In this document: one piece after another, positions 50,184-59,670 of the stretch
How the letters are laid out: each line of letters opens with the position of its first letter
Numbering within the stretch: the stretch's first letter is position 1
Source: Pseudideonella sakaiensis
GTDB taxonomy: Bacteria > Pseudomonadota > Gammaproteobacteria > Burkholderiales > Burkholderiaceae_C
NCBI RefSeq assembly: GCF_001293525.1
Contig: NZ_BBYR01000033.1
Coordinates: 28,714 to 92,713, forward strand
DNA: 64,000 nucleotides
Direction: 5' to 3'
Translations under genes and position numbers: made by a program
Notes under the pieces: generated by a model
The model's database searches: none
What the model was told of the DNA's origin: nothing
What the model saw: only the letters and a program-made list of their open reading frames with translations

Positions 50184-51907
50184 TGTCCGTTCCGCACGCC
50201 GTCGATCTGCTGCGCCTGCTCGATGCGTTGGACAGCCAAGTCGCCGACGACCTCGAAAGCGAGTTCCTGGACTTCAAGCCCTGGCAAGGGCCGAAGGAAG
50301 ACCTCAAGCTGGCCTGCGAGTACGCGGCCTGTTTTGCCAATGCACGCGGCGGCGTGGTGGTATTCGGCGTGGCCGACCGGGTGCGCGGCCGCGCACAGGC
50401 GATCCACGGTGTGCGCGGCCATGACCTGGATGTGTTCCGCCGCGGCATCTTCGACGGCACGCGGCCGGGCGTGGCGGCCGAGGTGTTCGAGATCGACGTG
50501 CCTGAGGGCACGGGCAAGTTGCTCGTGGTGCGCGTGCACGAAGGCGACAGCAAGCCCTACGGCACGGCAGCGGGCCTCTTCAAGCAGCGTGTAGGCAAGA
50601 ACTGCATGCCACTGGACCCGGTGACGTTCCAGCGTGCCCAGGTGCGCAGCGCCGCCGTGGACTGGAGCGGCGCGCCGGCCAACGGCCTGGCCATGCAAGA
50701 CCTGGACCCCTTGCAGATCGAGCGGGCGCGGCAGGTGCTGCGCAGCAAGGCACCTGCGTCGGGCCTGTTGGAATTGCCTGATTCGGCGTTCCTCAGCGGC
50801 CTTGAGGCCATGCGCGATGGCCGGGTGACGCACGCCGGGATGTTGCTGTTCGCGCGCCGCGAGGTACTGGCGCAGCGCTGCCCGCAGGCCCAGTTTCACT
50901 ACGTGCTGCACGACGGTGAGACCAGCGTGGCGCGCAACGACATCGACCGGTTGCCGCTGCTGGAGGCGGTGGAGCGCATGGAGCAGATCTTCACCGGGCC
51001 GCTGAACCCGGAGAAGGAGATCGAGCTCGGCCTGTTCAAGCTGCGCATTCCGCAGTTCCCGGTGGAAGGGGTGCGCGAAGCGGTGCTGAACGCGCTGACG
51101 CACCGCGACTACCTGAACCCCGGCGAGATCCTGGTGCGCCATTCGACCAAGGAGCTGGTGGTCACGAGCCCGGGTGGCTTCGTGGCCGGCATCACGCCCG
51201 AGAACATCCTGCGGCACGAGGCGGTGCCGCGCAACCGCACGCTGGCCAACGCCTTGGTGAAGCTGCGGCTGGTTGAATCGTCGGGCATCGGCCGGCGGCG
51301 CATCTTTCGGTCAGCGCTGGTGTTCGGCAAGCGCCGGCCCGAGTACGCGACCGATGGCCATTCGGTGACGCTGCGCATGTTCAACCGCGAGGCGCACGAC
51401 GCGCTGGCCAAGTTGATCGCCCGGCTGGACGCGCAGGGCGCCGAGGTGGCGCTGGACCAGTTGCTGGTGCTCGATGCGTTGCTGGGGCAGGACTTCATCG
51501 ATGCCGGGCAGGCAGCCAACGTGCTGCAACTGTCCAAGGACGAGTCTCGACGCATTCTGGAGGCCATGTGCCTGCCACCCCTGGGCCTGCTGGAACGCAA
51601 GGGGCACACCGCAGCCGCGACCTTTCACCTGGCCAAGGGCGTAGCCAAGGAACTCAAGGGTAAGGCTGCCTACACCCGAACCCGGGGGCTGAATCCGATT
51701 CGATATGCCGAGATGGTGCGCGAGTACCTGCGTGACCATCAACGCATCGAGAATGCCGAGCTGCGCGAGCTGCTTGGGCTGGGCAACTCGCCTTCGGCGC
51801 AGGTGGAAGCGTCGCGCTACCTGAAGAAGTGGAGCCAGCCTGACGGGTTTCTGGACCGGCAGCGGGTCGGCAGCACCCATGTCTACACCCTTCGGCCGAA
51901 GGCATAG
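50183..51907 (+). CDS. Schlafen/AlbA_2-domain ATP-binding protein within the type I R-M operon
   Basis: 574 residues; start overlaps the hsdS stop by one base. The N-terminal AlbA_2/Schlafen-like domain has ESEFLDFKPWQGP, ACEYAACFANARGGVVVFGV and LFKQRVGKNCMPL. The middle has NALTHRDYLNPGEILV and a C-terminal HATPase_c_4-like segment RNRTLANALVKLRLVESSGIG. A winged helix follows. Genes of this type are often inserted between hsdS and hsdR. Some Schlafen-type proteins cleave tRNA or act in phage defence. The specific role here is unknown. Confidence 0.88.
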   Translation: MSVPHAVDLLRLLDALDSQVADDLESEFLDFKPWQGPKEDLKLACEYAACFANARGGVVVFGVADRVRGRAQAIHGVRGHDLDVFRRGIFDGTRPGVAAEVFEIDVPEGTGKLLVVRVHEGDSKPYGTAAGLFKQRVGKNCMPLDPVTFQRAQVRSAAVDWSGAPANGLAMQDLDPLQIERARQVLRSKAPASGLLELPDSAFLSGLEAMRDGRVTHAGMLLFARREVLAQRCPQAQFHYVLHDGETSVARNDIDRLPLLEAVERMEQIFTGPLNPEKEIELGLFKLRIPQFPVEGVREAVLNALTHRDYLNPGEILVRHSTKELVVTSPGGFVAGITPENILRHEAVPRNRTLANALVKLRLVESSGIGRRRIFRSALVFGKRRPEYATDGHSVTLRMFNREAHDALAKLIARLDAQGAEVALDQLLVLDALLGQDFIDAGQAANVLQLSKDESRRILEAMCLPPLGLLERKGHTAAATFHLAKGVAKELKGKAAYTRTRGLNPIRYAEMVREYLRDHQRIENAELRELLGLGNSPSAQVEASRYLKKWSQPDGFLDRQRVGSTHVYTLRPKA

Positions 51908-51975
51908 CATGGGCTTAGCAATCGCCGGAACAGGGTGGACGTTGGCAAAATGCCAAGAAAAATCAACGACTTGCG

Positions 51976-52002
51976 GCTTAGCTTGTTAAGCACCTGCTAA
52001 GC
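51976..52002. promoter_or_regulatory. Dyad upstream of hsdR
   Basis: GCTTAGC (51976-51982) and GCTAAGC (51996-52002) form a perfect inverted repeat in an AT-rich leader just before the hsdR ribosome site GGAGG (52006-52010). Position suggests translational or transcriptional control of the nuclease subunit. Confidence 0.45.
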
Positions 52003-52020
52003 GCCGGAGGCCCCAACAGC

Positions 52021-55000
52021 ATGACCGAAGACCAGCTCGAACATGAGGCCTTGGGCTGGTTGGCCGACGTGGGCTACCAGCACCGGTATGGCCCTGAGCT
52101 GGCGCCTGATGGCAGCACCCCCGAGCGCAGCGACTACCGCCAAGTGCTGCTGGTCGAGCGGCTGCGGCAGGCCGTTGCGGCGCTGAACCCCAACGTGCCG
52201 CAGGCGGCGCGCGACGATGCGGTCAAACAAGTGGTCGACCTCGGCACGCCCGTGCTGCTGGCCGCGAACCGGCAGTTCCATCGGCTGCTGGTCACCGGCG
52301 TGCCGGTGCAGTATCAGCGCGACGGCGAAACGCGGGGCGATTTCGTCAAGCTCGTCGATTGGGCCGCGCCGGCGCGCAACGAGTGGCTGGCGGTCAACCA
52401 GTTCTCCATCACCGGACCGCACCACACGCGCCGGCCCGACATCGTCCTGTTCGTCAACGGCCTGCCGCTGGTGCTGATCGAGCTGAAGAACCCGGCCGAC
52501 GCGAACGCTGATGTGTGGAAGGCCTTCCAGCAGATCCAGACCTACAAGGAACAGATCGCAGACGCCTTCCAGTACAACGAGGTGCTGGTGATCTCCGACG
52601 GCACCGATGCGCTGCTGGGCTCGCTGTCGGCGGACAGCGAGCGCTTCATGGCCTGGCGCACGATCGACGGCGTCACGCTTGACCCGCTGGGGCCGTTCAA
52701 CGAACTGCAGACGCTGGTGCGCGGCGTGCTGGCGCCGACCTTCCTGCTGGACTACCTACGCTTCTTCGTGCTGTTCGAGGACGACGGCGGCCTGGTCAAG
52801 AAAATCGCCGGCTACCACCAGTTCCACGCCGTGCGCGCGGCCATCGCCCAAGTGATCGCGGCGTCGCGCCCCGACGGCCTGCCCAGCGTGCGCGGCAAAG
52901 GCGGTGTGGTGTGGCACACCCAGGGCAGCGGCAAGAGCATCACGATGACGTGCTTCGCAGCGCGGGTGATGCAAGAGCCGGCGATGGAGAACCCGACCAT
53001 CGTCGTCATCACCGACCGCAACGACCTGGACGGCCAGTTGTTCGGCGTGTTTTCACTGGCGCAAGACCTGCTCCGAGAACGGCCGGTGCAGGCCGGCACG
53101 CGGCAGGAGCTGCGCGCGCTGCTGGGCAACCGCCCTTCCGGCGGCATCGTGTTCGCCACGATCCAGAAGTTCATGCCGGGCGAGGACGAAGATGCGTTCC
53201 CGCTGCTCTCGGACCGCCACAACATCGTCGTCATCGCCGACGAGGCGCACCGCACGCAGTACGGCTTCGAGGCCAAGTTGAAGACGTTGAAGCAGCGACC
53301 TTCGACGACGGTGCTAACAACCGGCACCGGTGAACCTTCGCCGCACAAGGTCGAATTCGCGCCTACCGTCGACCGCTACCAGGTCGGCTACGCCCAGCAT
53401 CTGCGTGATGCGCTGCCCCACGCCACGTTTGTGGCCTTCACCGGCACACCGGTGTCGGGCGAGGACCGCGACACGCGCGCTGTGTTCGGCGACTACATCA
53501 GCGTCTACGACATGCAGCAGGCGAAGGAAGATGGCGCCACGGTGGCCATCTACTACGAGAGCCGGCTGGCCAAACTAGGGCTTAAGGCGGACGAGCTGGC
53601 CACCATCGACGATGAGGTGGACGAGCTGGCCGAGGACGAGGAAGAGAGCCAGCAGGCCAAGCTCAAGAGCCGTTGGGCGGCGCTGGAGAAGGTGGTCGGC
53701 GCCGAGCCCCGCATCGCCAGCGTGGCCGCTGACCTGGTGGCGCACTTCGAGGAGCGCAACAAGGCCCAGACCGGCAAGGCCATGGTGGTGGGCATGAGCC
53801 GCGACATCTGCGTCCACCTCTACAACGCGATCACCAAACTCCGGCCTGACTGGCACAGCGCCGACCCCGAGCAAGGCGCCATCAAGATCGTGATGACCGG
53901 CGCGGCCAGCGACAAGGCGCTGCTGCGCCCGCACATCTACAGCGCGCAGGTGAAGAAGCGACTGGAAAAGCGCTTCAAGAACCCGGGCGACCCGCTGCGC
54001 ATGGTGATCGTGCGAGACATGTGGCTGACTGGCTTCGATGCGCCGTGCGCGCACACGCTCTACATCGACAAGCCGATGAAGGGCCACAACCTGATGCAGG
54101 CCATCGCCCGCGTGAACCGGGTGTTCAAGGACAAGCAGGGTGGCCTGGTGGTGGACTACATCGGCATCGCCAACGAGCTGAAGTCGGCGCTGAAAGAGTA
54201 CACCGCGAGCAAGGGCCGCGGGCGACCCACAGTAGATGCGCACGAGGCGTACAGCGTTCTGGCCGAGAAGCTGGACGCGCTGCGCGGCATGCTGGCCGGC
54301 ACAAACGGGCATGGATTCGACTACAGCGGGTTCCTCACAGGCGGCCACAAAACGCTGGCCGGCGCTGCCAACTTCATTCTGGGCATCAAGGACGGCAAGA
54401 AGCGCTTCGCTGATCTGGCGCTGGCCATGAGCAAGGCGTTCACTTTGTGCTGCACGCTCGATGAGGCCAAGGCGGTGCGAGAGGAGGTCGCCTTCTTCCA
54501 GGCTGTGAAGGTGATCCTGACCAAGCGCGAGCTCAGCCACAAGAAGAAAACCGACGAGGCGCGCGAGCTGGCCATCCGCCAGATCATCAGCTCGGCGGTG
54601 GTGTCGGAAGAGGTGGTCGACATCTTCGACGCCGTGGGCCTGGACAAGCCGAACATCGGCATCCTCGACGACGCCTTCCTGGCCGAGGTGCGCAACCTGC
54701 CCGAGCGGAACCTGGCGGTCGAACTGCTGGAGAGGCTGCTCGAAGGCGAGATCAAGTCACGCTTCGCCGGAAACGTGGTCCAGAACAAGAAGTTCTCGGA
54801 CATGTTGACCGACGTAGTGCAGCGCTACCAGAACCGGTCCATCGAAGCCGCGCAGGTGATGGAAGAGCTGGTGCAGATGGCCAAGAAGTTCCGCGAGGCT
54901 GCGGCGCGCGGCGAGCAGCTCGGCCTGACCGAAGACGAGGTGCGCTTCTACGACGCGCTGGCCAACAACGAATCGGCCGTGCGCGAGCTGACCGACGAGA

Positions 55001-55206
55001 CCCTGAAGAAGATCGCTCACGAGCTGGCCGAGAACCTGCGCAAGAACCTGAGCGTGGACTGGTCGGCGCGCGAGAGCGTGCAGGCCAAGCTGCGGCTGAT
55101 GGTCAAGCGCATCTTGCGCAAGTACAAGTACCCGCCGGATCAGCAGGAGGCGGCGGTGGAGCTGGTGCTGCAGCAAGCGAAGGCGCTGGGGGAGGCATGG
55201 GCGTAG
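52021..55206 (+). CDS. hsdR: Type I restriction endonuclease subunit R
   Basis: 1061 residues. N-terminal PD-(D/E)xK nuclease ([26 protein letters not shown]), then SF2 translocase motifs: Walker A TQGSGKS, motif Ia [18 protein letters not shown] box [12 protein letters not shown], and [45 protein letters not shown] is motif V/VI, here referred to in pieces ([13 protein letters not shown]). The C-terminal helical domain is complete. It cuts unmodified DNA after translocation with HsdM/HsdS. Confidence 0.96.
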   Translation: MTEDQLEHEALGWLADVGYQHRYGPELAPDGSTPERSDYRQVLLVERLRQAVAALNPNVPQAARDDAVKQVVDLGTPVLLAANRQFHRLLVTGVPVQYQRDGETRGDFVKLVDWAAPARNEWLAVNQFSITGPHHTRRPDIVLFVNGLPLVLIELKNPADANADVWKAFQQIQTYKEQIADAFQYNEVLVISDGTDALLGSLSADSERFMAWRTIDGVTLDPLGPFNELQTLVRGVLAPTFLLDYLRFFVLFEDDGGLVKKIAGYHQFHAVRAAIAQVIAASRPDGLPSVRGKGGVVWHTQGSGKSITMTCFAARVMQEPAMENPTIVVITDRNDLDGQLFGVFSLAQDLLRERPVQAGTRQELRALLGNRPSGGIVFATIQKFMPGEDEDAFPLLSDRHNIVVIADEAHRTQYGFEAKLKTLKQRPSTTVLTTGTGEPSPHKVEFAPTVDRYQVGYAQHLRDALPHATFVAFTGTPVSGEDRDTRAVFGDYISVYDMQQAKEDGATVAIYYESRLAKLGLKADELATIDDEVDELAEDEEESQQAKLKSRWAALEKVVGAEPRIASVAADLVAHFEERNKAQTGKAMVVGMSRDICVHLYNAITKLRPDWHSADPEQGAIKIVMTGAASDKALLRPHIYSAQVKKRLEKRFKNPGDPLRMVIVRDMWLTGFDAPCAHTLYIDKPMKGHNLMQAIARVNRVFKDKQGGLVVDYIGIANELKSALKEYTASKGRGRPTVDAHEAYSVLAEKLDALRGMLAGTNGHGFDYSGFLTGGHKTLAGAANFILGIKDGKKRFADLALAMSKAFTLCCTLDEAKAVREEVAFFQAVKVILTKRELSHKKKTDEARELAIRQIISSAVVSEEVVDIFDAVGLDKPNIGILDDAFLAEVRNLPERNLAVELLERLLEGEIKSRFAGNVVQNKKFSDMLTDVVQRYQNRSIEAAQVMEELVQMAKKFREAAARGEQLGLTEDEVRFYDALANNESAVRELTDETLKKIAHELAENLRKNLSVDWSARESVQAKLRLMVKRILRKYKYPPDQQEAAVELVLQQAKALGEAWA

Positions 55207-55430
55207 TGGTCTCACATCAAGCTCAGTTCCGCATCGCCTCACACTCCACGTAGGATGCAGTTGTACGCGACCTAATCGGAATCCCGTGCTGCAATTTCCG
55301 GCAAACGCCCTCGCACGTCCACTTGAAGACTTTCTGGCGCAGGTCAGGCAGTCCCCTGGCCAAGCGCTGAAGATGCCAATTCAGCTCAGATGGGGGGGGC
55401 GGGCTCGGCGGCGCGGTTCAATCCGTCCAG

Positions 55431-56471
55431 GTGCTTGCAACTTGGGCACGGCTTGAGGGGACCGGGGGCGCGCTGAGATTGCCTGGTGCGTTTGCAGGCC
55501 AGGAGAACACCCGCGAAAGGTTTGCGTCGACGCTCCCCGGTATGGCTGCGCTCTACTTTGCAGAACGCATCGATTGCGATGGTGAGCCGTTCAGCCGGTA
55601 CAAGGCGCTAGAAGTTGTCGCCCCACGAATCGCCTCCATGCAATCCGGTGCCTATCGCGACACGCTCAGAGGACAAGGCGCGGCTCTCTGCTGCTTCATC
55701 GGGGCTAAGAACGAGTACTTGAGTGCGCTTTACTCGCGAGCTAGCCCTGGACAGGTGCGCGAGGTCACGGACTTTCGCGTACTTCTGCCCAGGATCCTCA
55801 AGGACCTCAGCGTCCGTGATGATGCGTTGAACGAGGGTCAACTCGACTACTTGAGTGGGCTGATCCATCAGCTGTTCCTGAACGCGGACGAGCATGGCTC
55901 CTTCGACGAGTCGGGAGCGCGACTTGAAACTGGGATGCGCGGCGTAGCAATTCGCGTGACCCCCGTCTCCGACGTAAAGTCTCTTGTTCACTACGCCGGC
56001 GAGGACACGGCGCTAAAGGCCTATCTAATCAAGCTTGCGCTACTCGAAAAAGGAAATGGGCACGGCATCGCGGATGGAACCAAGCTGCCGGGCGGCTCGA
56101 TGCAAATGCTTGAGATCTCCGTTTTCGACACCGGGCCTGGGCTGGGGCTTCGATGGTTGTCAGAAAAGGAAGGGCGACGAAGCTACGCGGAGATTTCCCA
56201 CGACGAGGAACTTTCCGCCGTACAGACCTGCTTTGAGAAGCACGCAACGACCAAGGCGAGTCAGTACAAAGGGCAAGGCCTCTCCATGGCGCTGATGGCG
56301 CTTAAGCGCCTAGACGCGTTCATGACGCTTCGGACCGGCAGGCTCAGCCTGTACCAGGACTTCTCACGATCGGACACGACGGAGTTTGAGCCGAGGAACC
56401 GGTTTCCCAAGTTGAAGCGGCCGCCCGAGGTCGCCGGCACTGGCTACTCCATTTGCTTCAGGTTGAAGTAG
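55431..56471 (+). CDS. Stand-alone GHKL (HATPase) domain protein
   Basis: 346 residues from GTG 55431; the true start is uncertain because no clear ribosome site is seen and a G8 run lies 40 nt upstream. GHKL boxes: N-box with N151 (IHQLFLNADEHG), G1 box DTGPGLG (233-239) and G2-like KHATTKASQYKGQGL. There is no kinase dimerisation His, receiver, or membrane part, so it is not an ordinary sensor kinase. It is followed after two nt by the PRTase-like gene. GC is well below the host. Confidence 0.75.
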   Translation: MLATWARLEGTGGALRLPGAFAGQENTRERFASTLPGMAALYFAERIDCDGEPFSRYKALEVVAPRIASMQSGAYRDTLRGQGAALCCFIGAKNEYLSALYSRASPGQVREVTDFRVLLPRILKDLSVRDDALNEGQLDYLSGLIHQLFLNADEHGSFDESGARLETGMRGVAIRVTPVSDVKSLVHYAGEDTALKAYLIKLALLEKGNGHGIADGTKLPGGSMQMLEISVFDTGPGLGLRWLSEKEGRRSYAEISHDEELSAVQTCFEKHATTKASQYKGQGLSMALMALKRLDAFMTLRTGRLSLYQDFSRSDTTEFEPRNRFPKLKRPPEVAGTGYSICFRLK

Positions 56472-56473
56472 CC

Positions 56474-58723
56474 ATGTTCGGCCCGAGCGGATTCTTCTGT
56501 TTCACACACTTGGTCCAGTCGCTTGACGGAACCGAGCATCGCTATGCTTTCGCCTACAAGCCACCGGGCCCAATGCTTCGAGGGGCGCTCGATGAGTTGA
56601 TGCTCGCCATGTGCAAAGGGCCGCATCTTCCCGACGCCGTCATAGTGGTAGGTCTTGCGGAAGAGGGGGGTGCAGACCTGTTGGAGCAGTTGCGCACAGA
56701 GAGCGCACTCGTGGCGCAGCAGCGACTGAAGTCTCGTATACCGCTGATCCACGCGAGTTTCGAGCTGCAATCCGGCAAAGCTCGAATGACCTTGCTGGAT
56801 TCTGCGTTCAGGGGCAGGTCAACAGAGTTCAGAGCCGTAGTCGAGAAGAGCGTTCGGCAATGGCTGATGTCAGGTCTTCGAGCGGTTTTCGATCCGAAGG
56901 ATGTCGTGCTTCGTGCTCCTCCGGGTTATGCCTATCAGAAGCCTTCCGGAGCACGATCCGAACTCTTCCTCGAGCCAGATTTGGCGTTGAAGTCGTCGGC
57001 GGTGGTTGCCTTCGTTGCGTTGGCCTTGTTCAACAAACTCTTCTCCGGCCGCAGTGGCGGATTCGCCGAACTCCAGACGGTCTTCGTCGACACGATGGCC
57101 ATAGCGCCAGTGGCATATGGCCTGCGCGAACTGCTCGCCCTGTGTGGCTTCGAGCAGGCATTTCACATCGAGAGCTTTCACTCATACGGTGGTTTTGAGG
57201 AAGTTCGAAAACCGCTGCAACGGACTTCGCTTTGCCTGATTTCCGCATCGACGTCCATGGCGCTCCATGAGCAGTGGGTGACCAAGAAGGAGGTAGCGGT
57301 CAACGAGGTGGTGACGATCCTGACCCTGACTTCGGCCAAGCAGTTCAAGGACGGGGCGCTACTTGCGATCGATGTACCTGAGCCTGCATTAGCCTCAGGT
57401 TCGGCACTGGTCAGCATTCGGATCAAGGGTGAAACGTTCCTGCCCGAGCAAGAGCCGCCAAAGAAGGTGTTGCTCACGGATGCCTATCACCGGAGTGATG
57501 AGGATGTGGAGCAGTTCTGTGCCTTCGCTGGTCAGGGGGTGTTCGATGTCTACCGCCGACCCGCCCGCAGTGGATCCAGGCCGCGCGCGCTTTTTGTCGA
57601 CGGCATGCAGTTGTTGAAGCAGACCCGATTCACGGATTGGCTTCATCGACGTCTCCTTCAGTCTGCCAAGGCCGCGACCCGAGTTGTCGTATTTCAAGAT
57701 GACCCCCTGTCCAAAGCGCTCGCGCAAGAGGTGACTCGCTATTGCACCGAAAGCCTAGGATTACCTCAAATCGAGCTGGTTTCTTCCAGCAGGTTGTCAG
57801 AGAAGAAGTTCAGCGAGCGGGCCGGCGTGATTGTGTGCGCAGCGGTCGTCGGTAAGGGTTCGCAGATGCTGGAGGTCAGTCGTGCACTGCGAGATAAGCA
57901 TGACGGGCCGCGCCTGTACCTGATTGGGTATCAGGTGGCAGAGACGCGAGGTGAACTGATGGCTCTTGAACTGAACCTGCGGCACTCAAAAGGCGTTCCC
58001 TATGAGATCGCGAGATTCGGCAAAGCCGCGATCGGCACCCAACTCGGAGCATCGTTCGGCTCTGAAGTTGAAGCCTTCTACGGCAGCTCGCTGGATCCCC
58101 GAGAGCTGCCGGGCTTGATGAAGCGACGTGCGCAGATCCTTGGTTCGACCAGCAATATTGGTGAACTGGCGCTTCTTCCTCACGGTGAACAAGTGGCGGA
58201 TTCGATGCGCCTTCGGGCTGGCTTCGCATACTGGCCCAAGGAGTTCGAACCGCAGCCTTGTCATGCAGAGGTGTTGGCCACAATCGCGGTCGTTCTTCAA
58301 AGGGCCCGTGAGCATGACAAGCTCCCCGAGGGGCGTCGACTGGCATCCCAAAGCTTCCGGCATGTCGTTCTTGATCCCGAAAACTTCAGTCGCTTCAATG
58401 ACGGCGTGCTGCAGGCGGCGCTGTTGCGCTGCGCAAGTCCTGCGGAGCTCGACTACCGTGGCGATCACGCTGCAAGCGACTTCATGAAGGCGGTGATCCT
58501 TCGTGCGCTTGCTAGGGCAACTCAGGAAGCTGGGGAGGGCGTCCTCGAGTTCTTGCTTGCGCTCTCGCAGCGTCGATTGCAGTTGAGTGAGATCCACTTT
58601 GCCGAAGTGGACGCGGCAGCGCGAGCTCAAGGTGTGCGTCCAAGGAAGCTGCAGGCTGCGATTGATTTCGTCATCCAGAGCCCTTCTGCGTCTCAGCTTC
58701 GCCGGGCTCGGATGCCGTTCTGA
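56474..58723 (+). CDS. Large uncharacterised protein with phosphoribosyltransferase-like segments
   Basis: 749 residues from ATG 56474, coupled to the GHKL gene. Two regions resemble type I phosphoribosyltransferase folds. The first has YAYQKPSGARSELFLEPDLAL (written in pieces: KPSGARS, LFLEPDLAL), like the substrate loop of orotate PRTase, and TVFVDTMAIAPVAYGLRELL. The second has ALFVDGMQLL, RVVVFQDDP and VIVCAAVVGKGSQMLEVSRALRD, where the usual acidic PRPP motif VxxDDxxxTG is altered. The C-terminal ~200 residues are helical. No named family is recognised. A GHKL-controlled PRTase-like effector is inferred. Confidence 0.65.
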   Translation: MFGPSGFFCFTHLVQSLDGTEHRYAFAYKPPGPMLRGALDELMLAMCKGPHLPDAVIVVGLAEEGGADLLEQLRTESALVAQQRLKSRIPLIHASFELQSGKARMTLLDSAFRGRSTEFRAVVEKSVRQWLMSGLRAVFDPKDVVLRAPPGYAYQKPSGARSELFLEPDLALKSSAVVAFVALALFNKLFSGRSGGFAELQTVFVDTMAIAPVAYGLRELLALCGFEQAFHIESFHSYGGFEEVRKPLQRTSLCLISASTSMALHEQWVTKKEVAVNEVVTILTLTSAKQFKDGALLAIDVPEPALASGSALVSIRIKGETFLPEQEPPKKVLLTDAYHRSDEDVEQFCAFAGQGVFDVYRRPARSGSRPRALFVDGMQLLKQTRFTDWLHRRLLQSAKAATRVVVFQDDPLSKALAQEVTRYCTESLGLPQIELVSSSRLSEKKFSERAGVIVCAAVVGKGSQMLEVSRALRDKHDGPRLYLIGYQVAETRGELMALELNLRHSKGVPYEIARFGKAAIGTQLGASFGSEVEAFYGSSLDPRELPGLMKRRAQILGSTSNIGELALLPHGEQVADSMRLRAGFAYWPKEFEPQPCHAEVLATIAVVLQRAREHDKLPEGRRLASQSFRHVVLDPENFSRFNDGVLQAALLRCASPAELDYRGDHAASDFMKAVILRALARATQEAGEGVLEFLLALSQRRLQLSEIHFAEVDAAARAQGVRPRKLQAAIDFVIQSPSASQLRRARMPF

Positions 58724-58848
58724 CGACCGGCCCGCCTCTACACAGCGGTCGGTCGCTCGGTTGCCGGGTCGCCAGACGCGACGAGGCACTGCGTGCGACC
58801 GCCGCGTCGACTCAGCCACCTGAGCGGTTGCGAGCCATAATCCGACCT

Positions 58849-58914
58849 ATGTCTGCGATCCGTCCCATCACCGCAGCGCGCTCCGGTTGGCGTTGGCGCA
58901 AGCCATCAGCCTGA
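58849..58914 (+). CDS. trpL: Candidate Trp leader peptide in front of trpG, right copy
   Basis: 21 codons with two Trp codons (SGWRWRK), seven nt downstream of a CATAAT -10 box (58836-58841), so the mRNA is nearly leaderless. A perfect hairpin GCGCCC-TCATC-GGGCGC (58925-58941) follows 10 nt after the stop, 150 nt before trpG. The peptide is identical to the left copy with only synonymous changes. This supports ribosome-mediated attenuation of trpGDC by charged tRNA-Trp. Confidence 0.65.
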   Translation: MSAIRPITAARSGWRWRKPSA

Positions 58915-58924
58915 CCACCCCTAC

Positions 58925-58941
58925 GCGCCCTCATCGGGCGC
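58925..58941 (+). terminator. Candidate attenuator hairpin before trpG
   Basis: A six-bp GC stem GCGCCC/GGGCGC with a five-nt loop directly after the leader ORF. In the left copy the same stem is kept (40037-40042 with 40057-40062) although the loop differs in length and sequence. No T-run follows, so it may be an antiterminator or pause stem rather than a classical terminator. Confidence 0.5.
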
Positions 58942-59064
58942 CTTCCGTCCCCACCCAGCACGGCGCGCCGGCATCGCCAGCGTCGCAAAAAGCGGGTATC
59001 AAAGCGGGTACCGAATCAGGATGCTCCCCGGAACATCCAATGAAATCAAAGGGTTAGAGCGCAT

Positions 59065-59670
59065 ATGCTGCTGATGATCGACAACTACGACAGCTTCACC
59101 TTCAACCTCGTGCAGTACTTCGGCGAGCTGGGCGAGGAGGTGCGGGTGTTCCGCAACGACGAGATCACGCTGGAGGGGATCGCCGCGCTGCGGCCGGAGC
59201 AGCTGGTGCTGTCGCCGGGGCCGTGTTCGCCGGCGGAGGCGGGGATCTGCGTGGAGGCGATCCGGCACTTCACCGGGAAGCTGCCGATCCTCGGGGTGTG
59301 CCTGGGGCACCAGAGCATCGGCGCGGCGCTGGGCGGGCGGATCGTGCGAGCCCAGCAGCAGATGCACGGCAAGACGAGCACGCTGTCGCACGACGGCGAG
59401 GGCGTGTACCAGGGCTTGCCGGACCCGTTCACGGTGATCCGCTACCACTCGCTGGTGATCGAGCGCGCCACGCTGCCGGCCGAGCTGGAGATCACCTCGC
59501 GCTCCGAGGACGGGGAGATCATGGGGGTGCGCCACCGGGCGCTGGCTGGCACGGCCACGCCGCTGGAGGGGGTGCAGTTCCACCCGGAGTCGATCCTGAC
59601 GGAGCACGGGCACGCGATGCTGCGAAATTTCCTGGCGCTGGGGCGCCGCGCGGTGGCGGCCCATGCCTGA
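59065..59670 (+). CDS. trpG: Anthranilate synthase component II (glutamine amidotransferase)
   Basis: 201 residues. Begins [19 protein letters not shown]; catalytic C79 in GVCLGHQ, oxyanion-loop [12 protein letters not shown], and His/Glu of the triad in QFHPESI. It supplies ammonia from glutamine to TrpE. The first 18 nt are part of the element's direct repeat, so the gene was the integration target and its 5' end was restored. It overlaps the threonine aldolase gene by eight nt. Confidence 0.97.
   Translation: MLLMIDNYDSFTFNLVQYFGELGEEVRVFRNDEITLEGIAALRPEQLVLSPGPCSPAEAGICVEAIRHFTGKLPILGVCLGHQSIGAALGGRIVRAQQQMHGKTSTLSHDGEGVYQGLPDPFTVIRYHSLVIERATLPAELEITSRSEDGEIMGVRHRALAGTATPLEGVQFHPESILTEHGHAMLRNFLALGRRAVAAHA

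Larger units (their letters stand above)
58836..59082 (+). repeat. Right flanking direct repeat of the trpG-integrated element (attR region)
   Basis: Copy of 39948-40203 with the same order of promoter box, leader ORF, hairpin, AGCGGGTATC pair, GGATG...CATCC palindrome and trpG start. This copy drives the intact trpG. Because the copies differ at many positions upstream of the last ~70 bp, the element appears to have brought its own trpG promoter-leader region. Alternatively one copy has diverged after an old insertion. Confidence 0.85.
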
